Shown here: one piece after another, positions 8,232-17,074 of the stretch
Position numbering within the stretch: the first letter of the stretch is position 1
Layout: each line of letters begins with the position of its first letter
Origin: Sphingomonas sp. BK580
Lineage (GTDB): Bacteria; Pseudomonadota; Alphaproteobacteria; Sphingomonadales; Sphingomonadaceae
NCBI RefSeq assembly: GCF_014194975.1
Contig: NZ_JACIAY010000013.1
Location: 1 to 64,000, forward strand
Reading direction: 5' to 3'
Length of the DNA: 64,000 nt
Translations under genes and position numbers: made by a program
Notes under the pieces: model-generated
The model's input: only the letters and a program-made list of their open reading frames with translations
What the model was told of the DNA's origin: nothing
The model's database searches: none

Positions 8232-9865
8232 GAGCGCGCCTTCTCGGTCGCCTGGCTGCGCCTGCGCACGAGGATGATGAGGCCGACCAGCAGAGCGTTC
8301 GCAAGCGCGATCATCGAGCCGAGTCGGAAGACGTCAGCGAAGGCCAGGATGTTTGCTTCGCCCGTAAGCGCCTGTCCGAGCAGGCTTGTCCCTTCGATCG
8401 CCCGCAGAGCCGGATCGATGAGCGCGCCGCTCACCGCCGACGCCCCTGCCTGAAGCCGCTCAGGCACGATGGGGTTCGCTGCGTCGAGATGCTGCGAGAG
8501 CGCCGTCGCATGATAGCGGACGCGGTCGACCTGCCACGAGCCGAGCAGGGCCGCGCCGGCGAGGCCGCCGAGGTTCTGCGTCGCGCTGAACAGCACGACC
8601 CAGCTGACGAGGTACTGAGTGCCGCGCTGCGTGACCCGGCTGATCCCGAACACGAGGGCGGGCCCCATGAAGAGGACGGTGCCGAGCCCGATCAGAGACT
8701 GGCTCAGGTACAGCTGTGGTGGTCGCGTCAGGTTCGTCACGCGGGTGTCGAGCGCGGCGCCCAAGGCGATGAGCAGAAGGGCCGCGAGCACCAGGTGGGT
8801 GCCGCGCTCCGGCTTGAAGACCAGGAAGGTCACGACCATGCCCGCGACCATCGCCAGCGCCACGAGGCCGAAGAGCACGTGGAGCTGGTCGTTGATGAGG
8901 CCACCGAACGTCAGCAGGCCGACCGAGCCGTAGCTCTGCTCGGCCAAGGCCACCCGCACGACGAACGCGACGACGGCGAACCTGATCATCTCGGTCGTCC
9001 CGATCCACCGCGTCTGGATCAGGGGTCGAGAGCGGAAGTGCTCGATCAGCACGGCGAGCGCGATCAGCGCGGCCGACGCCGCCAGCGCCGGGCCGAGCCA
9101 GGGCGTGTCCGTCCACCAGAGATAGCGTCCTACGCTGAGCACGCCGGCCAGCAGCAGGAAGCCCGGGACGGAGAGGCCGATCGTCAGCGCGTCGAGCGGT
9201 TCGAACGCCTTTGAGCGGTCGGTCGGCGGTATGGGCACCGCTATCGTGCTGGCCATGACGGCGAGCACGAGCCCGAGCTGCATCAGGTGCAGCCCCTGCC
9301 AGCCGTCGAGGGCGAGCGCCTCTACAGGAATCATGCGTGCGAGCGGCACACCGAGCTGCGGGATGCTGATGCCGAGAAGTAGGCCCTTCTGCCGCTTTTG
9401 CGGCGGGAAGATCTGCAGAAGGTAGTAGAGGGTGACCGAGCTGAGCGCGGCCATCGCCATGCCGGACATGGCGCAGGTGACGAGCCCGGCGGCGTAGCTC
9501 GGCCAGATCAGCTGGATGGCGATGGAGATCGCATAGACGCCGAGCAGTCCATGCATGACCGCGGGGATGCCGAACTGGATGCGCGCACGCACCAGGGTGA
9601 GGTTCGCCGTGGCGTTGAACGCCACGTAGACGGCTGGAAACCACAGGATCTGCGTTATGTAGAGGCCCATCGCGCCGGCTAGGTTCGGCAGGTTGACCGT
9701 GATCATAGAGTTGACGATGTTCGAGGTTATGCCGGTCAGCACCGCGATCAGCGCGTAGGCGACCCGGCGCCCGAGGGGGTGGGGCGGAGTGTAAGGCGAG
9801 CCGAGGAACAGCGGGCGCTCGCTCGGCGCGAAGGAATAGCTCACCGGGGCTGCCGCGGGCGTCAT
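8228..9865 (-). CDS. DHA2-family MFS drug exporter (EmrB-like)
   Basis: This 545-residue polytopic protein has the length and roughly fourteen hydrophobic segments expected of DHA2 drug:proton antiporters. The first helices (ALIAVLTGITSNIVNSMITVNLP...) match the part of EmrB that precedes the PS-type motifs. It is the first gene of a pump-adaptor-channel operon and should export hydrophobic compounds across both membranes when assembled with its partners. Substrate is unknown. Its ATG is 115 bp from the start of the divergent HNH-like gene, so regulation is probably from that gap. Confidence 0.9.
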   Translation of the reverse strand: MTPAAAPVSYSFAPSERPLFLGSPYTPPHPLGRRVAYALIAVLTGITSNIVNSMITVNLPNLAGAMGLYITQILWFPAVYVAFNATANLTLVRARIQFGIPAVMHGLLGVYAISIAIQLIWPSYAAGLVTCAMSGMAMAALSSVTLYYLLQIFPPQKRQKGLLLGISIPQLGVPLARMIPVEALALDGWQGLHLMQLGLVLAVMASTIAVPIPPTDRSKAFEPLDALTIGLSVPGFLLLAGVLSVGRYLWWTDTPWLGPALAASAALIALAVLIEHFRSRPLIQTRWIGTTEMIRFAVVAFVVRVALAEQSYGSVGLLTFGGLINDQLHVLFGLVALAMVAGMVVTFLVFKPERGTHLVLAALLLIALGAALDTRVTNLTRPPQLYLSQSLIGLGTVLFMGPALVFGISRVTQRGTQYLVSWVVLFSATQNLGGLAGAALLGSWQVDRVRYHATALSQHLDAANPIVPERLQAGASAVSGALIDPALRAIEGTSLLGQALTGEANILAFADVFRLGSMIALANALLVGLIILVRRRSQATEKARS

Positions 9866-9980
9866 GATCCGGGATCATGCGAGCTTCTGCGGAGATGCTC
9901 TACTACCCGACCGCGGAAGGGACCCTTGCCTTCACCGCCCCCGCAACGAGTTGTTAAGGAGCATCGGTGAAGTACGTGTC

Positions 9981-10475
9981 ATGGGCCGAATACCCGCGAG
10001 ATCGCTTCACCGAGAATGGGCCGGTTTAAAGCCGGAGCGTTGCGGAGGGGCGGCGTGCTCGCAGACGTCGGGCGAGACTCGACTGGTGCTGCACCACGAC
10101 CACCTCGCGAACTTCGCAAGGCAGGCGCTGCTTGAGGCGCTGACGACGGCTGACAAGCGGCCCGCGCACAGCCGTGTGTGGCAGCTTCATGCCGCAGAGA
10201 TCAGGCGACTCGGCCTGATCCGCTTCGATCCGCGATACGTCTGCGAAGCTTGCAACAATTGCGACGGTCGTGGGAAGGACCGGCATTACAAGGGGCGCTC
10301 CACACCGATCTATCCCGCCAGTTTCTCGATGACGCCCGATGAGCTCCACGCCGTCAGGATCGCGGCAGATTGGGACGAGGTTGCTCCCGCGATCTGGGAG
10401 GCGGCCAGAGAAGACCATTGTCGGCGTCGCGAGGCGATCAGCAGATGGGCTGCCGATCTCGCCGCCTCGGTGTAG
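9981..10475 (+). CDS. Small HNH-nuclease-like protein
   Basis: This 164-residue protein carries an HHDH cluster (residues 38-41, LVLHHDHLANF) and, about 60 residues on, a cysteine group in RYVCEACNNCDGRGK. That pairing resembles the beta-beta-alpha metal fold of HNH endonucleases, where Cys pairs bind structural zinc. The match is by motif only. I chose the ATG at 9981; an in-frame ATG at 9864 would add 39 unconvincing residues overlapping the MFS start. Nothing adjacent resembles a restriction or phage module, so a role cannot be assigned. Confidence 0.6.
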   Translation: MGRIPARSLHREWAGLKPERCGGAACSQTSGETRLVLHHDHLANFARQALLEALTTADKRPAHSRVWQLHAAEIRRLGLIRFDPRYVCEACNNCDGRGKDRHYKGRSTPIYPASFSMTPDELHAVRIAADWDEVAPAIWEAAREDHCRRREAISRWAADLAASV

Positions 10476-10990
10476 CGGCGTAGTCGCCTCAGTCGCACGC
10501 CTAAGGTCGAAGGGAACGGCCTCGCCGTTGCCCTGAACTTTTCTTTGCGGAAACGCGAGAGAGGTCCGTCGGTTCGGCGCGGGCTGAACAACCTCGGACA
10601 CGACTCGCCATGTCGGATGCTCCGATCCGCTGCAGCGGTCACGCACGTCGTCCGACGATGTCGGGCGGTGTGGCGTACCTGCTTGCGCTGCACATGTCGG
10701 GTCGAACAACCCTTCGAGGTGCCTGGAGAGGAGTGGTCTGGAGTCGGTCGGCTGAACCGACCGCGGCAGAGCTTCGGTCTCCTCTCGTCGGCTCTCGCTC
10801 AGGTCTAAACGCTTGCTTGAACAGCTAAGTGTGCATTCCTGAAATCGGAAGAACGTCCGCTTCCACTCGCATCTATGTTCGCCCTCCGAGACAAGTCGAA
10901 GGACGCGGCCGCTCCGATCCGATCGGGTGGTCCGCGACGCTGGTTCCAGTGCGGCGCCTTGCCGCTTTGAAGAAGCGAGGACACGTCATC
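10476..10990. other. Intergenic region before the amidohydrolase
   Basis: About 515 bp without a convincing gene. An in-frame extension of the amidohydrolase frame begins at 10829, but its residues lack any family match, and the product fits the family from the ATG at 10991. Expected contents are the 3' end of the HNH-like transcript and the amidohydrolase promoter. No repeat or clear terminator was seen. Confidence 0.5.
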
Positions 10991-11929
10991 ATGTCGAAAG
11001 CTCGAGTGGACGTTCACACCCATCTGGTCCCGGAGTTCTGGGCGGAGGAGCTGAAGTCGCACGGCGGCGACCCTTCGGGCTGGGGGCAGCCCGCGTGGTC
11101 CAAGGAGTCGGTCCTCGCCTTCATGGAGAAGGCCGAGATCTCATGCAGCATCCTCTCCCTCACGGCGCCGGGCATCGAGGGCTGGTCCCGCGCCGAACGG
11201 CCGGACATCGCCCGGCGCGTCAACGACTACGGTGCCGAGCTGGTGCGCTCCGATCCGGACCGGTTCGGCTATCTCTGCACCTTGCCGCTGCCGGACATCG
11301 AAGCTTCGTTGGCGGAGCTCAAGCGGTGCTACGACGAGCTGTCGGTTGACGGCGTCTGCCTGCACAGCAACTACGACGGCAACTATCTGGGCGACCCGCT
11401 GTACGATCCGCTCTGGAGCGAGCTGGAGGCCCGCAAGGCAACCATCTTCCTGCATCCCACGACGCCTGCCGGCGTGAAGGTGCTCGAGGGGCAGCCGAGC
11501 CCGATGGAGGACTATCCCGCGGACACGACGAAGGTCTCCCTCGACCTCGTGACGAAGGGGCACATGACCCGCTATCCGTCGGTCCGCATCGTCCTTTCGC
11601 ACGGCGGCGGCTTCATGCCCTTCGTCGCGACCCGCTTCGCCGAGCTCGGCGCTTCGATCACGAAGGGAACCAGCGCCGATCACATCCTGGCGGAGCTCCG
11701 CAAGTTCTACTTCGACACCGCGCTCGTGGCGCCGTCCGGCATGCCCAGCCTGCTCGCCTTCGCGCCGGCGGACCACATCGTGTTCGGCACCGACTTCCCC
11801 TACGCCTCGGAGGCCGTGTCGCTGAAGTTCACGGAGAACCTCGACGCCTTTCAGGGGCTCGACGCCGAGACGAGGACGCTCATCGACAAGGGCGCCGCGT
11901 CGCTCTTCCCCCGGCTCTCCAGCCGCTGA
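10991..11929 (+). CDS. Amidohydrolase-2 family metal-dependent hydrolase or decarboxylase
   Basis: This 312-residue TIM-barrel enzyme starts MSKARVDVHTHLVPEF, giving the HxH metal pair (H9, H11). Further expected ligands are in IFLHPTTP, IVLSHGGGF and FGTDFPYAS. This is the layout of the ACMSD / 6-methylsalicylate and gamma-resorcylate decarboxylase group, so a non-oxidative decarboxylase for an aromatic acid is as likely as a hydrolase. GAGGA lies about 9 nt before the ATG. The downstream export operon begins 266 bp later and is not obviously coupled. Confidence 0.88.
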   Translation: MSKARVDVHTHLVPEFWAEELKSHGGDPSGWGQPAWSKESVLAFMEKAEISCSILSLTAPGIEGWSRAERPDIARRVNDYGAELVRSDPDRFGYLCTLPLPDIEASLAELKRCYDELSVDGVCLHSNYDGNYLGDPLYDPLWSELEARKATIFLHPTTPAGVKVLEGQPSPMEDYPADTTKVSLDLVTKGHMTRYPSVRIVLSHGGGFMPFVATRFAELGASITKGTSADHILAELRKFYFDTALVAPSGMPSLLAFAPADHIVFGTDFPYASEAVSLKFTENLDAFQGLDAETRTLIDKGAASLFPRLSSR

Positions 11930-12195
11930 GAGGCAGGAGCACGGGTCGTGGGCGGGGCAGCGTCACCTTCGAGATCGTTGCCCGTCCACGGCCTGGGCGA
12001 ACGCCGCGGTTCCAGCCGGACGGCATCTAAGCAGGCAGCGACGTGGCGCCAGCCGGTCGCCTCGCCGTTCTGGCGTCGGCGAGCGTTTCTCATCGCTCAG
12101 GCCGAGAGCTCCTCCGAACATGTGCGCTTCGGCTGCGAGCTCTTTGCGGGCGTGCGAGCGGTCAGCTCCGGCGCTCGGATCCTTAGGCCTGCGCC

Positions 12196-13716
12196 ATGAA
12201 GGCCCGCGGCGGCACGCCAGATCCACGCGCTCGCGTCGTCGTCGGTCAGCTAGTCTGCCTTCTCTCGCTCATGGCACCGGCCTGCGCGCTCGCCCAGACG
12301 ACGCCCGCCGGAACCGCGATGAGCTACGAGGCGGCGTCGACGAGACTCGACGGGACGTCCCCTGGACTGAGCGGCCGAGGTCATGAGGTGAGCGCGACGC
12401 GGGCGACCGCCGCGGCGACTAAGGCGCTCAGGCGTCCGCTGATCACCGCGACGGCGAGCGTCATCGAGTACCAGAAGACTCTCTCGCTCGATCTGAGCGG
12501 CCCGCGTGCGACCTTGAGCCGGTCGTCGGACGATCTGCTCGGTCGGCTCTCCTCGGACTTCCCGCCCGGCTCCTCGCAGATCGCCGCGGAGGTCATTCAG
12601 CGGCTGGGCGCTGCGCTGCCCGGGCTCATCGGGTCGATACCGGACGAATACAACCTGCGCACGCGGGACGCGATCTTCCGACCGACGGTGCAGGGTCTCC
12701 TTCCGCTCTACACCGGCGGCGCCATCGGCGCGATCCAGAAGGGGGCCGACCACGCGACCCAGATCGCCGAGGCCGAGGACCGCGGAGGACGCGATCTCGC
12801 CCGCGTCGGCCTGGTGCGCGCCTACTTCGGCCAGCTGCTCGCCGTCGAGCTCGCCTCCTCGTCCGCCGAGACGCTGGCGAGCTTCGAGCGGCATCTGGCC
12901 GACGCGACGAGGATGGAACGTGCGGGCATGCTCGCGCATGCGCGCACCTTGGAGGTGCAGGTCGCGCGCGACGCGGCCGCACGGGCGCAGCTTAGGGCCG
13001 AGAGCGAGGAGGCTTCGGCGCGCGACGCGCTCGCGAGGATGCTCGACATGCCGGCCGGGGTAGAGCCCTCCTCGCCGCTCTTCGTACAGTCGGCTCCCTT
13101 GGCGTCCGTCGGCTCCTTCATCGAATCGGTGGACGGCACGCCGCGCGTGCAGGGGGCGGACGCCGCGCGGCGGCTCTCCCGGTCCGGCGTCGATCTGGCC
13201 AAGTCCCGGTTCCTGCCGCAGGTGTTCGCGTTCGGAGAGTACAACCTGGACCGCGATCAGGCGCTCGCGACCGAACCCGACTGGATCGTCGGTGTCACCG
13301 CGCGGATGACCCTCCTGTCGAACGTGGATCGTCGCGCGACGCTCCTTGCCGCGCAGGAAAGGGAGAAGGGAGCCGCCGACGCTGCGGCGCAGGCGAGGAA
13401 GGACGTCGCGGGCGACGTGGTCAAGGCCTGGAACCTCGTGGACGCGGCACGCCGCTCCTTCCTGCTCCTGGAGAGCGGCCTCGCTGCCGCCGCGGAGAAC
13501 CTTCGCGTGCAGCGCGCCTCCTTCGTCGAAGGGGAAAGCCCGGCAGGCGATCTCGTCTCGGCCGAGGCGACGCTTGCGAACGCCCGCGCGCAGCGTGCGG
13601 CCGCGGCGTTCGAATACGATCTCGCGCTCGTCTCCCTTCTGGCCGCGAGCCACAGGATCGACGAGTTCGGACGGTATCTGCGCGCAGCGGACCACCACGT
13701 GGAGACCAGGCGATGA
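12196..13716 (+). CDS. TolC-family outer-membrane channel protein
   Basis: This 506-residue protein has a signal peptide (hydrophobic GQLVCLLSLMAPACALA, cleavage near residue 34). The paired coiled-coil/beta-strand repeats of TolC channels follow (for example VDLAKSRFLPQVFAFGEYNL and ASFVEGESPAGDLVSAEATLANARAQ). It should form the outer-membrane exit duct for the adaptor and the two ABC-2 membrane proteins that follow. It overlaps the next gene by ATGA, and all four genes of the operon overlap in the same way, implying a fixed stoichiometric complex. Divergence from NodT at 5740-7101 is large; the two are not recent copies. Confidence 0.87.
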   Translation: MKARGGTPDPRARVVVGQLVCLLSLMAPACALAQTTPAGTAMSYEAASTRLDGTSPGLSGRGHEVSATRATAAATKALRRPLITATASVIEYQKTLSLDLSGPRATLSRSSDDLLGRLSSDFPPGSSQIAAEVIQRLGAALPGLIGSIPDEYNLRTRDAIFRPTVQGLLPLYTGGAIGAIQKGADHATQIAEAEDRGGRDLARVGLVRAYFGQLLAVELASSSAETLASFERHLADATRMERAGMLAHARTLEVQVARDAAARAQLRAESEEASARDALARMLDMPAGVEPSSPLFVQSAPLASVGSFIESVDGTPRVQGADAARRLSRSGVDLAKSRFLPQVFAFGEYNLDRDQALATEPDWIVGVTARMTLLSNVDRRATLLAAQEREKGAADAAAQARKDVAGDVVKAWNLVDAARRSFLLLESGLAAAAENLRVQRASFVEGESPAGDLVSAEATLANARAQRAAAAFEYDLALVSLLAASHRIDEFGRYLRAADHHVETRR

Positions 13717-14717
13717 CGGACGCGGACGCGACGACGGCTCGGTCCCGGCAGCGCCTCCTGGTCGCAGCCGCCCTGGTCGGGTTGCTTCTTCTGGTCGTCC
13801 TCGGCCTCTGGCTGGCGGCGCGGCCCCGACACGAGCAGCTGCAGGGCATGGTCGACGCGGACGAGGTCAACGTCGCGACCAAGGCGCTGGCCCGCGTCGA
13901 CCGGCTTCTCGTGGCGGAGGGTGAACGCGTGAGCGCTGGCCAGACGCTCGCCGAGCTCTCCAGCCCGGAGATCGTAGGCGGTCGCGAACAGGCCGAAGGC
14001 GCGCTGCAGGCCGCCCGCGCGATCCAGTCGGAGACCGATGCGGGGCCCCGCGGCGAGGACGTCGCCTCCCTGCGGGCGGCATGGCAGGCCGCGCTCGCCG
14101 GAGCCGAGCTTGCGGCGGCGACGAGCAGGCGCATCGAAAGCCTCTACGCGCAGGGCGTCGTCCCGGCGCAGCGGCGCGACGAGGCCGCGGCCGCGCGGTC
14201 GAGCAGCGCCCGCCAGGCGGAGGCGGCGAGGCAGCAGTACGTGAAGGCGCTTTCGGGATCGCGCTCGCAGAACAAGGCGGCTGCCGCCGCGCAGGTCAGG
14301 ATCGCGAGGGCGGCGCTCGGCACCGCCACCGCTCTGACGGCGGAGACCCGGCTCACCTCGCCGATTGGCGGCGAGGTGTCGCGCAAGCTCGTGGAGGCCG
14401 GCGAGGTCGTCGGCCCGGTCGTTCCTGCCTATCAGGTCACCGACGTCGACCACCCCTGGGTGTCGGTCAACGTGCGCGAGGATCGGTTCGCGGGCGTCGC
14501 GATCGGGCGGGTGCTGCGGGGCCGGATTCCCGCGATCGCCCGGCAGGTCGACTTCGTCGTCTACCGGATCTCCCCGCGCGCCGACTTCGCGACGTGGCGA
14601 GCCACGCGGGAGGATGCGGGCTACGACATCCGGGCGTTCGAGGTGCGGATGCGGCCCACGACGAGGGTCGATCGGCTCCGTCCCGGCATGACGGTCCTGT
14701 TCGACTGGCCGCAATGA
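13713..14717 (+). CDS. HlyD-family adaptor of the ABC-2 export operon
   Basis: This 334-residue membrane-fusion protein has a single anchor at about residues 13-34 (LLVAAALVGLLLLVVLGLWLA). A lipoyl half-motif (GMVDADEVNVATKALARVDRLL) and the return half (TRLTSPIGGEVSRKLVEAGEVVG) flank a coiled-coil hairpin. It resembles the YhiI/YbhG group that pairs with ABC-2 permeases rather than the EmrA group. Overlaps of 4 bp with the channel gene before it and the permease after it indicate translational coupling. Confidence 0.92.
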   Translation: MTDADATTARSRQRLLVAAALVGLLLLVVLGLWLAARPRHEQLQGMVDADEVNVATKALARVDRLLVAEGERVSAGQTLAELSSPEIVGGREQAEGALQAARAIQSETDAGPRGEDVASLRAAWQAALAGAELAAATSRRIESLYAQGVVPAQRRDEAAAARSSSARQAEAARQQYVKALSGSRSQNKAAAAAQVRIARAALGTATALTAETRLTSPIGGEVSRKLVEAGEVVGPVVPAYQVTDVDHPWVSVNVREDRFAGVAIGRVLRGRIPAIARQVDFVVYRISPRADFATWRATREDAGYDIRAFEVRMRPTTRVDRLRPGMTVLFDWPQ

Positions 14718-15856
14718 AGGCCTTCTTCCGAGCCTTCCGACGCGAGGTCGCCCACCTGCGGGCGAGCCGTTGGGACCAGCTCGGCGTCTTCGTCGTGCCC
14801 GGACTCCTGCTGGCCGTCGTCGCGGCCATGCTGGCTCCCGGAGCCATGAGCGACCTGCCCGTCGTCGTCTTCGACGAGGGCGCAGGTCCGGCGGCTCGGC
14901 GGATAGAGCGCGCCATCGACGCCTCCGCGAAGGTCCACGTCGCCGCGGTGGTGCATAGCCAGGATGCCGCGCTGGCGATGGTCCGGCGCAACGAGGCTTG
15001 GGCCATCGTGCACCTTCCGGCCGACCTGTCGGCCGGGCTGTTCCGGTCGAGGTCGCCCGTGGTGCGGGTGCGCTACCAGGCGAGCTATCTCTCGGCGGGC
15101 TCCCAGGCGGCCAGTGCCGTCGACGCCGCCATCCGGGCCGAAGCGCCCGCGCTGCTGTCTTCCGCGCTGCCGAACCGATCGGCGCCGCCGATGCCCGGAT
15201 CGCTTCCGCCGGTCGAGGTCATCGTCCTCAGCAACGCTCCGGGCAGCTTCGAATGGTATCTGGGCGGGCTGATCTTTCCAGCCGTCCTCCACCTGGCGAC
15301 CGCCTGCGCATGCGCGATGGCGCTCGGCCGGGAACTGCGCGGCGAGAGCCTGGGGGAGTGGGCGCGGAGCACCGGAGGAGTGGCCTGCGCGCTGGCAGGC
15401 AAGATGCTTCCGTACGTGCTGGCGATGAGCGCCTGGGGCGTGGCCTGGCTCCTCTACCTCACGCTCGCTCGCGGCTGGCACGTCGTTGGAAGCCCAGCCA
15501 TCGTCGTCGTCGGGCAGGCGACGTTCTACGCGGCGACGGCGTCGATCACCTGCCTCCTCTTCGCCGGCAGCCGGGAGCTCGCCACCACCCTTTCCGTCAG
15601 CACGGTCTACGCGGGCTCCGCGCTCGCCTACTCGGGCGCGACCCTCCCGCTATACGGCGCGAGCGGCTTCGCGCGCTTCTGGAGCGAGGTCCTGCCGCTC
15701 ACGCACTACCTGTCGCTGCAGATGGGGCAGTTCAGCGGGTACGTGCCCGAAGCGGCGCTGGCGCCCTTCGGAGCTCTCTGCACGTACGTGCTGGTCGCGG
15801 GCCTGGGCGCGACTCTGCTTGTGCGCCGCCAAGGCGCGAAGGCGACCGGCAGATGA
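14714..15856 (+). CDS. ABC-2-type permease, first of a pair
   Basis: This 380-residue inner-membrane protein has an N-terminal membrane segment (residues about 20-43, LGVFVVPGLLLAVVAAML). A long extracytoplasmic region follows, beginning DLPVVVFDEG, and then about five C-terminal helices. This is the YhgE/ABC-2 layout seen in YbhS/YbhR-type exporters. The ATG at 14714 overlaps the adaptor stop by ATGA; longer upstream readings in this frame belong to the adaptor region. No ATP-binding subunit is encoded in this operon or nearby. Confidence 0.9.
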   Translation: MKAFFRAFRREVAHLRASRWDQLGVFVVPGLLLAVVAAMLAPGAMSDLPVVVFDEGAGPAARRIERAIDASAKVHVAAVVHSQDAALAMVRRNEAWAIVHLPADLSAGLFRSRSPVVRVRYQASYLSAGSQAASAVDAAIRAEAPALLSSALPNRSAPPMPGSLPPVEVIVLSNAPGSFEWYLGGLIFPAVLHLATACACAMALGRELRGESLGEWARSTGGVACALAGKMLPYVLAMSAWGVAWLLYLTLARGWHVVGSPAIVVVGQATFYAATASITCLLFAGSRELATTLSVSTVYAGSALAYSGATLPLYGASGFARFWSEVLPLTHYLSLQMGQFSGYVPEAALAPFGALCTYVLVAGLGATLLVRRQGAKATGR

Positions 15857-16962
15857 TCGTGCTGGACGCGTTCGTGGCGACGTGGGGAAGGATCCTGACG
15901 AACAGGACGCTCGTGAGCACCATGCTCCTGGCCGTCGCGCTCTACACCTTCTACTATCCCGCTCCCTATGCCCACGGCGTCGCGCAGCGCCTGCCGGTAA
16001 TCGCCGTGGACGAGGACGACAGCGCCCTGACCAGACGCGTGCTGCGCGATCTCCAGGCGACCCGCGCCGTCGACATAGTGGCGACCGAGGCCAGCCGCTC
16101 GGCCGGAGCGGCGCGTCTGCGGCGCGGCGACGCTGACGGGATGATCCTCCTCTCGTCCGGGCTCGACCGGACGCTTCGCACCGGGGCGGAAGGCGGCGGC
16201 GTCGCGGTCTGGCTCAACGGGACCTACCTGCTCCGCGCGAGTACGGTCGGAGGCGCGGTGCAGCAGGTGCTCTCCGCCCAGCCGACCCTGATCGAGGACG
16301 GCATGCGCCCATCGCTCACCCGACGCGGACCTCCCGTCTCCGTCACGACCGAGCCGCTCTTCAACCGCTCCGCCAGCTACAAGGGCTACGTCTTTCCCGC
16401 GGTCGCCGTGATCATCGCGCAGCAGACGCTGCTGTTCGGCACCGCCACCATGTTCGCTGGGCTGCCGCGGAGAAAAGGCCGCACGAGGCTGCCCGCGACG
16501 TTCGCGGGCGCCTGGCTCGCGCTCGCGTCGCTCGGCTGCCTGGCGACGCTGTTCCTCTTCGGCATGGCGTTCTGGCTGCAGGACGTCCCGCGTTCGGCCG
16601 CTTCGGCGCTTCTGATCGTCTCGGTCCTTCCCTTCTCCGCCGCCGTCGCTGCCTTGGGCATGCTTGCGGGCACCTTCATGGACCGCCCGGAACGCGCGGT
16701 CGCCCTCCTCGCTCCCACGTCCGTGCCGATCTTCTTCCTTTCCGGAGTCGCCTGGCCGCTCGACCAGATGCCGGCGGCCGTGCAGCTCCTGTCGCACCTG
16801 CTGCCGTCCACGGTCGGCGTGCGCCTCTTCGTCGCCACGAATCAGATGAACGCCGGTCTGCAGGACGTCTATCTTCAGCTCGTGCAGATGACGTCGCTCT
16901 GCGTGCTGTTCGGCTCCCTGGCCTACCTCGGGGTCTTCAAGCGACGTCTGGCTCTGGCGTGA
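15853..16962 (+). CDS. ABC-2-type permease, second of a pair
   Basis: This 369-residue protein has the same plan as its upstream partner: membrane segment at about residues 20-38, periplasmic domain starting LPVIAVDEDDSALTRRVL, and about five C-terminal helices including VALLAPTSVPIFFLSGVAWPLDQMP, the hydrophobic hairpin typical of ABC-2 permeases. It begins at an ATG overlapping the preceding stop (ATGA) and ends the operon. The two permeases probably form a heterodimer that uses the adaptor and TolC-like channel. The energy source is unclear because no ATPase is present. Confidence 0.9.
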   Translation: MIVLDAFVATWGRILTNRTLVSTMLLAVALYTFYYPAPYAHGVAQRLPVIAVDEDDSALTRRVLRDLQATRAVDIVATEASRSAGAARLRRGDADGMILLSSGLDRTLRTGAEGGGVAVWLNGTYLLRASTVGGAVQQVLSAQPTLIEDGMRPSLTRRGPPVSVTTEPLFNRSASYKGYVFPAVAVIIAQQTLLFGTATMFAGLPRRKGRTRLPATFAGAWLALASLGCLATLFLFGMAFWLQDVPRSAASALLIVSVLPFSAAVAALGMLAGTFMDRPERAVALLAPTSVPIFFLSGVAWPLDQMPAAVQLLSHLLPSTVGVRLFVATNQMNAGLQDVYLQLVQMTSLCVLFGSLAYLGVFKRRLALA

Positions 16963-17074
16963 TGCAGGGCCGCGGCTCCGGATGACGGCAGCGGCGGCAC
17001 GATAGCGGCCGCGCCCCCTCGGGCGGCAGCTTGCGACAGCCAGGAGCGGCTGCGCGAGTCGGTCGTGCGCGAGG

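Noticed and set aside
10026..10709. A 227-residue minus-strand frame over the HNH-like gene
   Set aside because: No motif, and composition is that of non-coding; the plus-strand frame has a paired HHDH and Cys cluster.
12250..14714. Long antisense frames over the TolC-like and HlyD genes
   Set aside because: They overlap two well-supported genes fully and have no recognisable domain.
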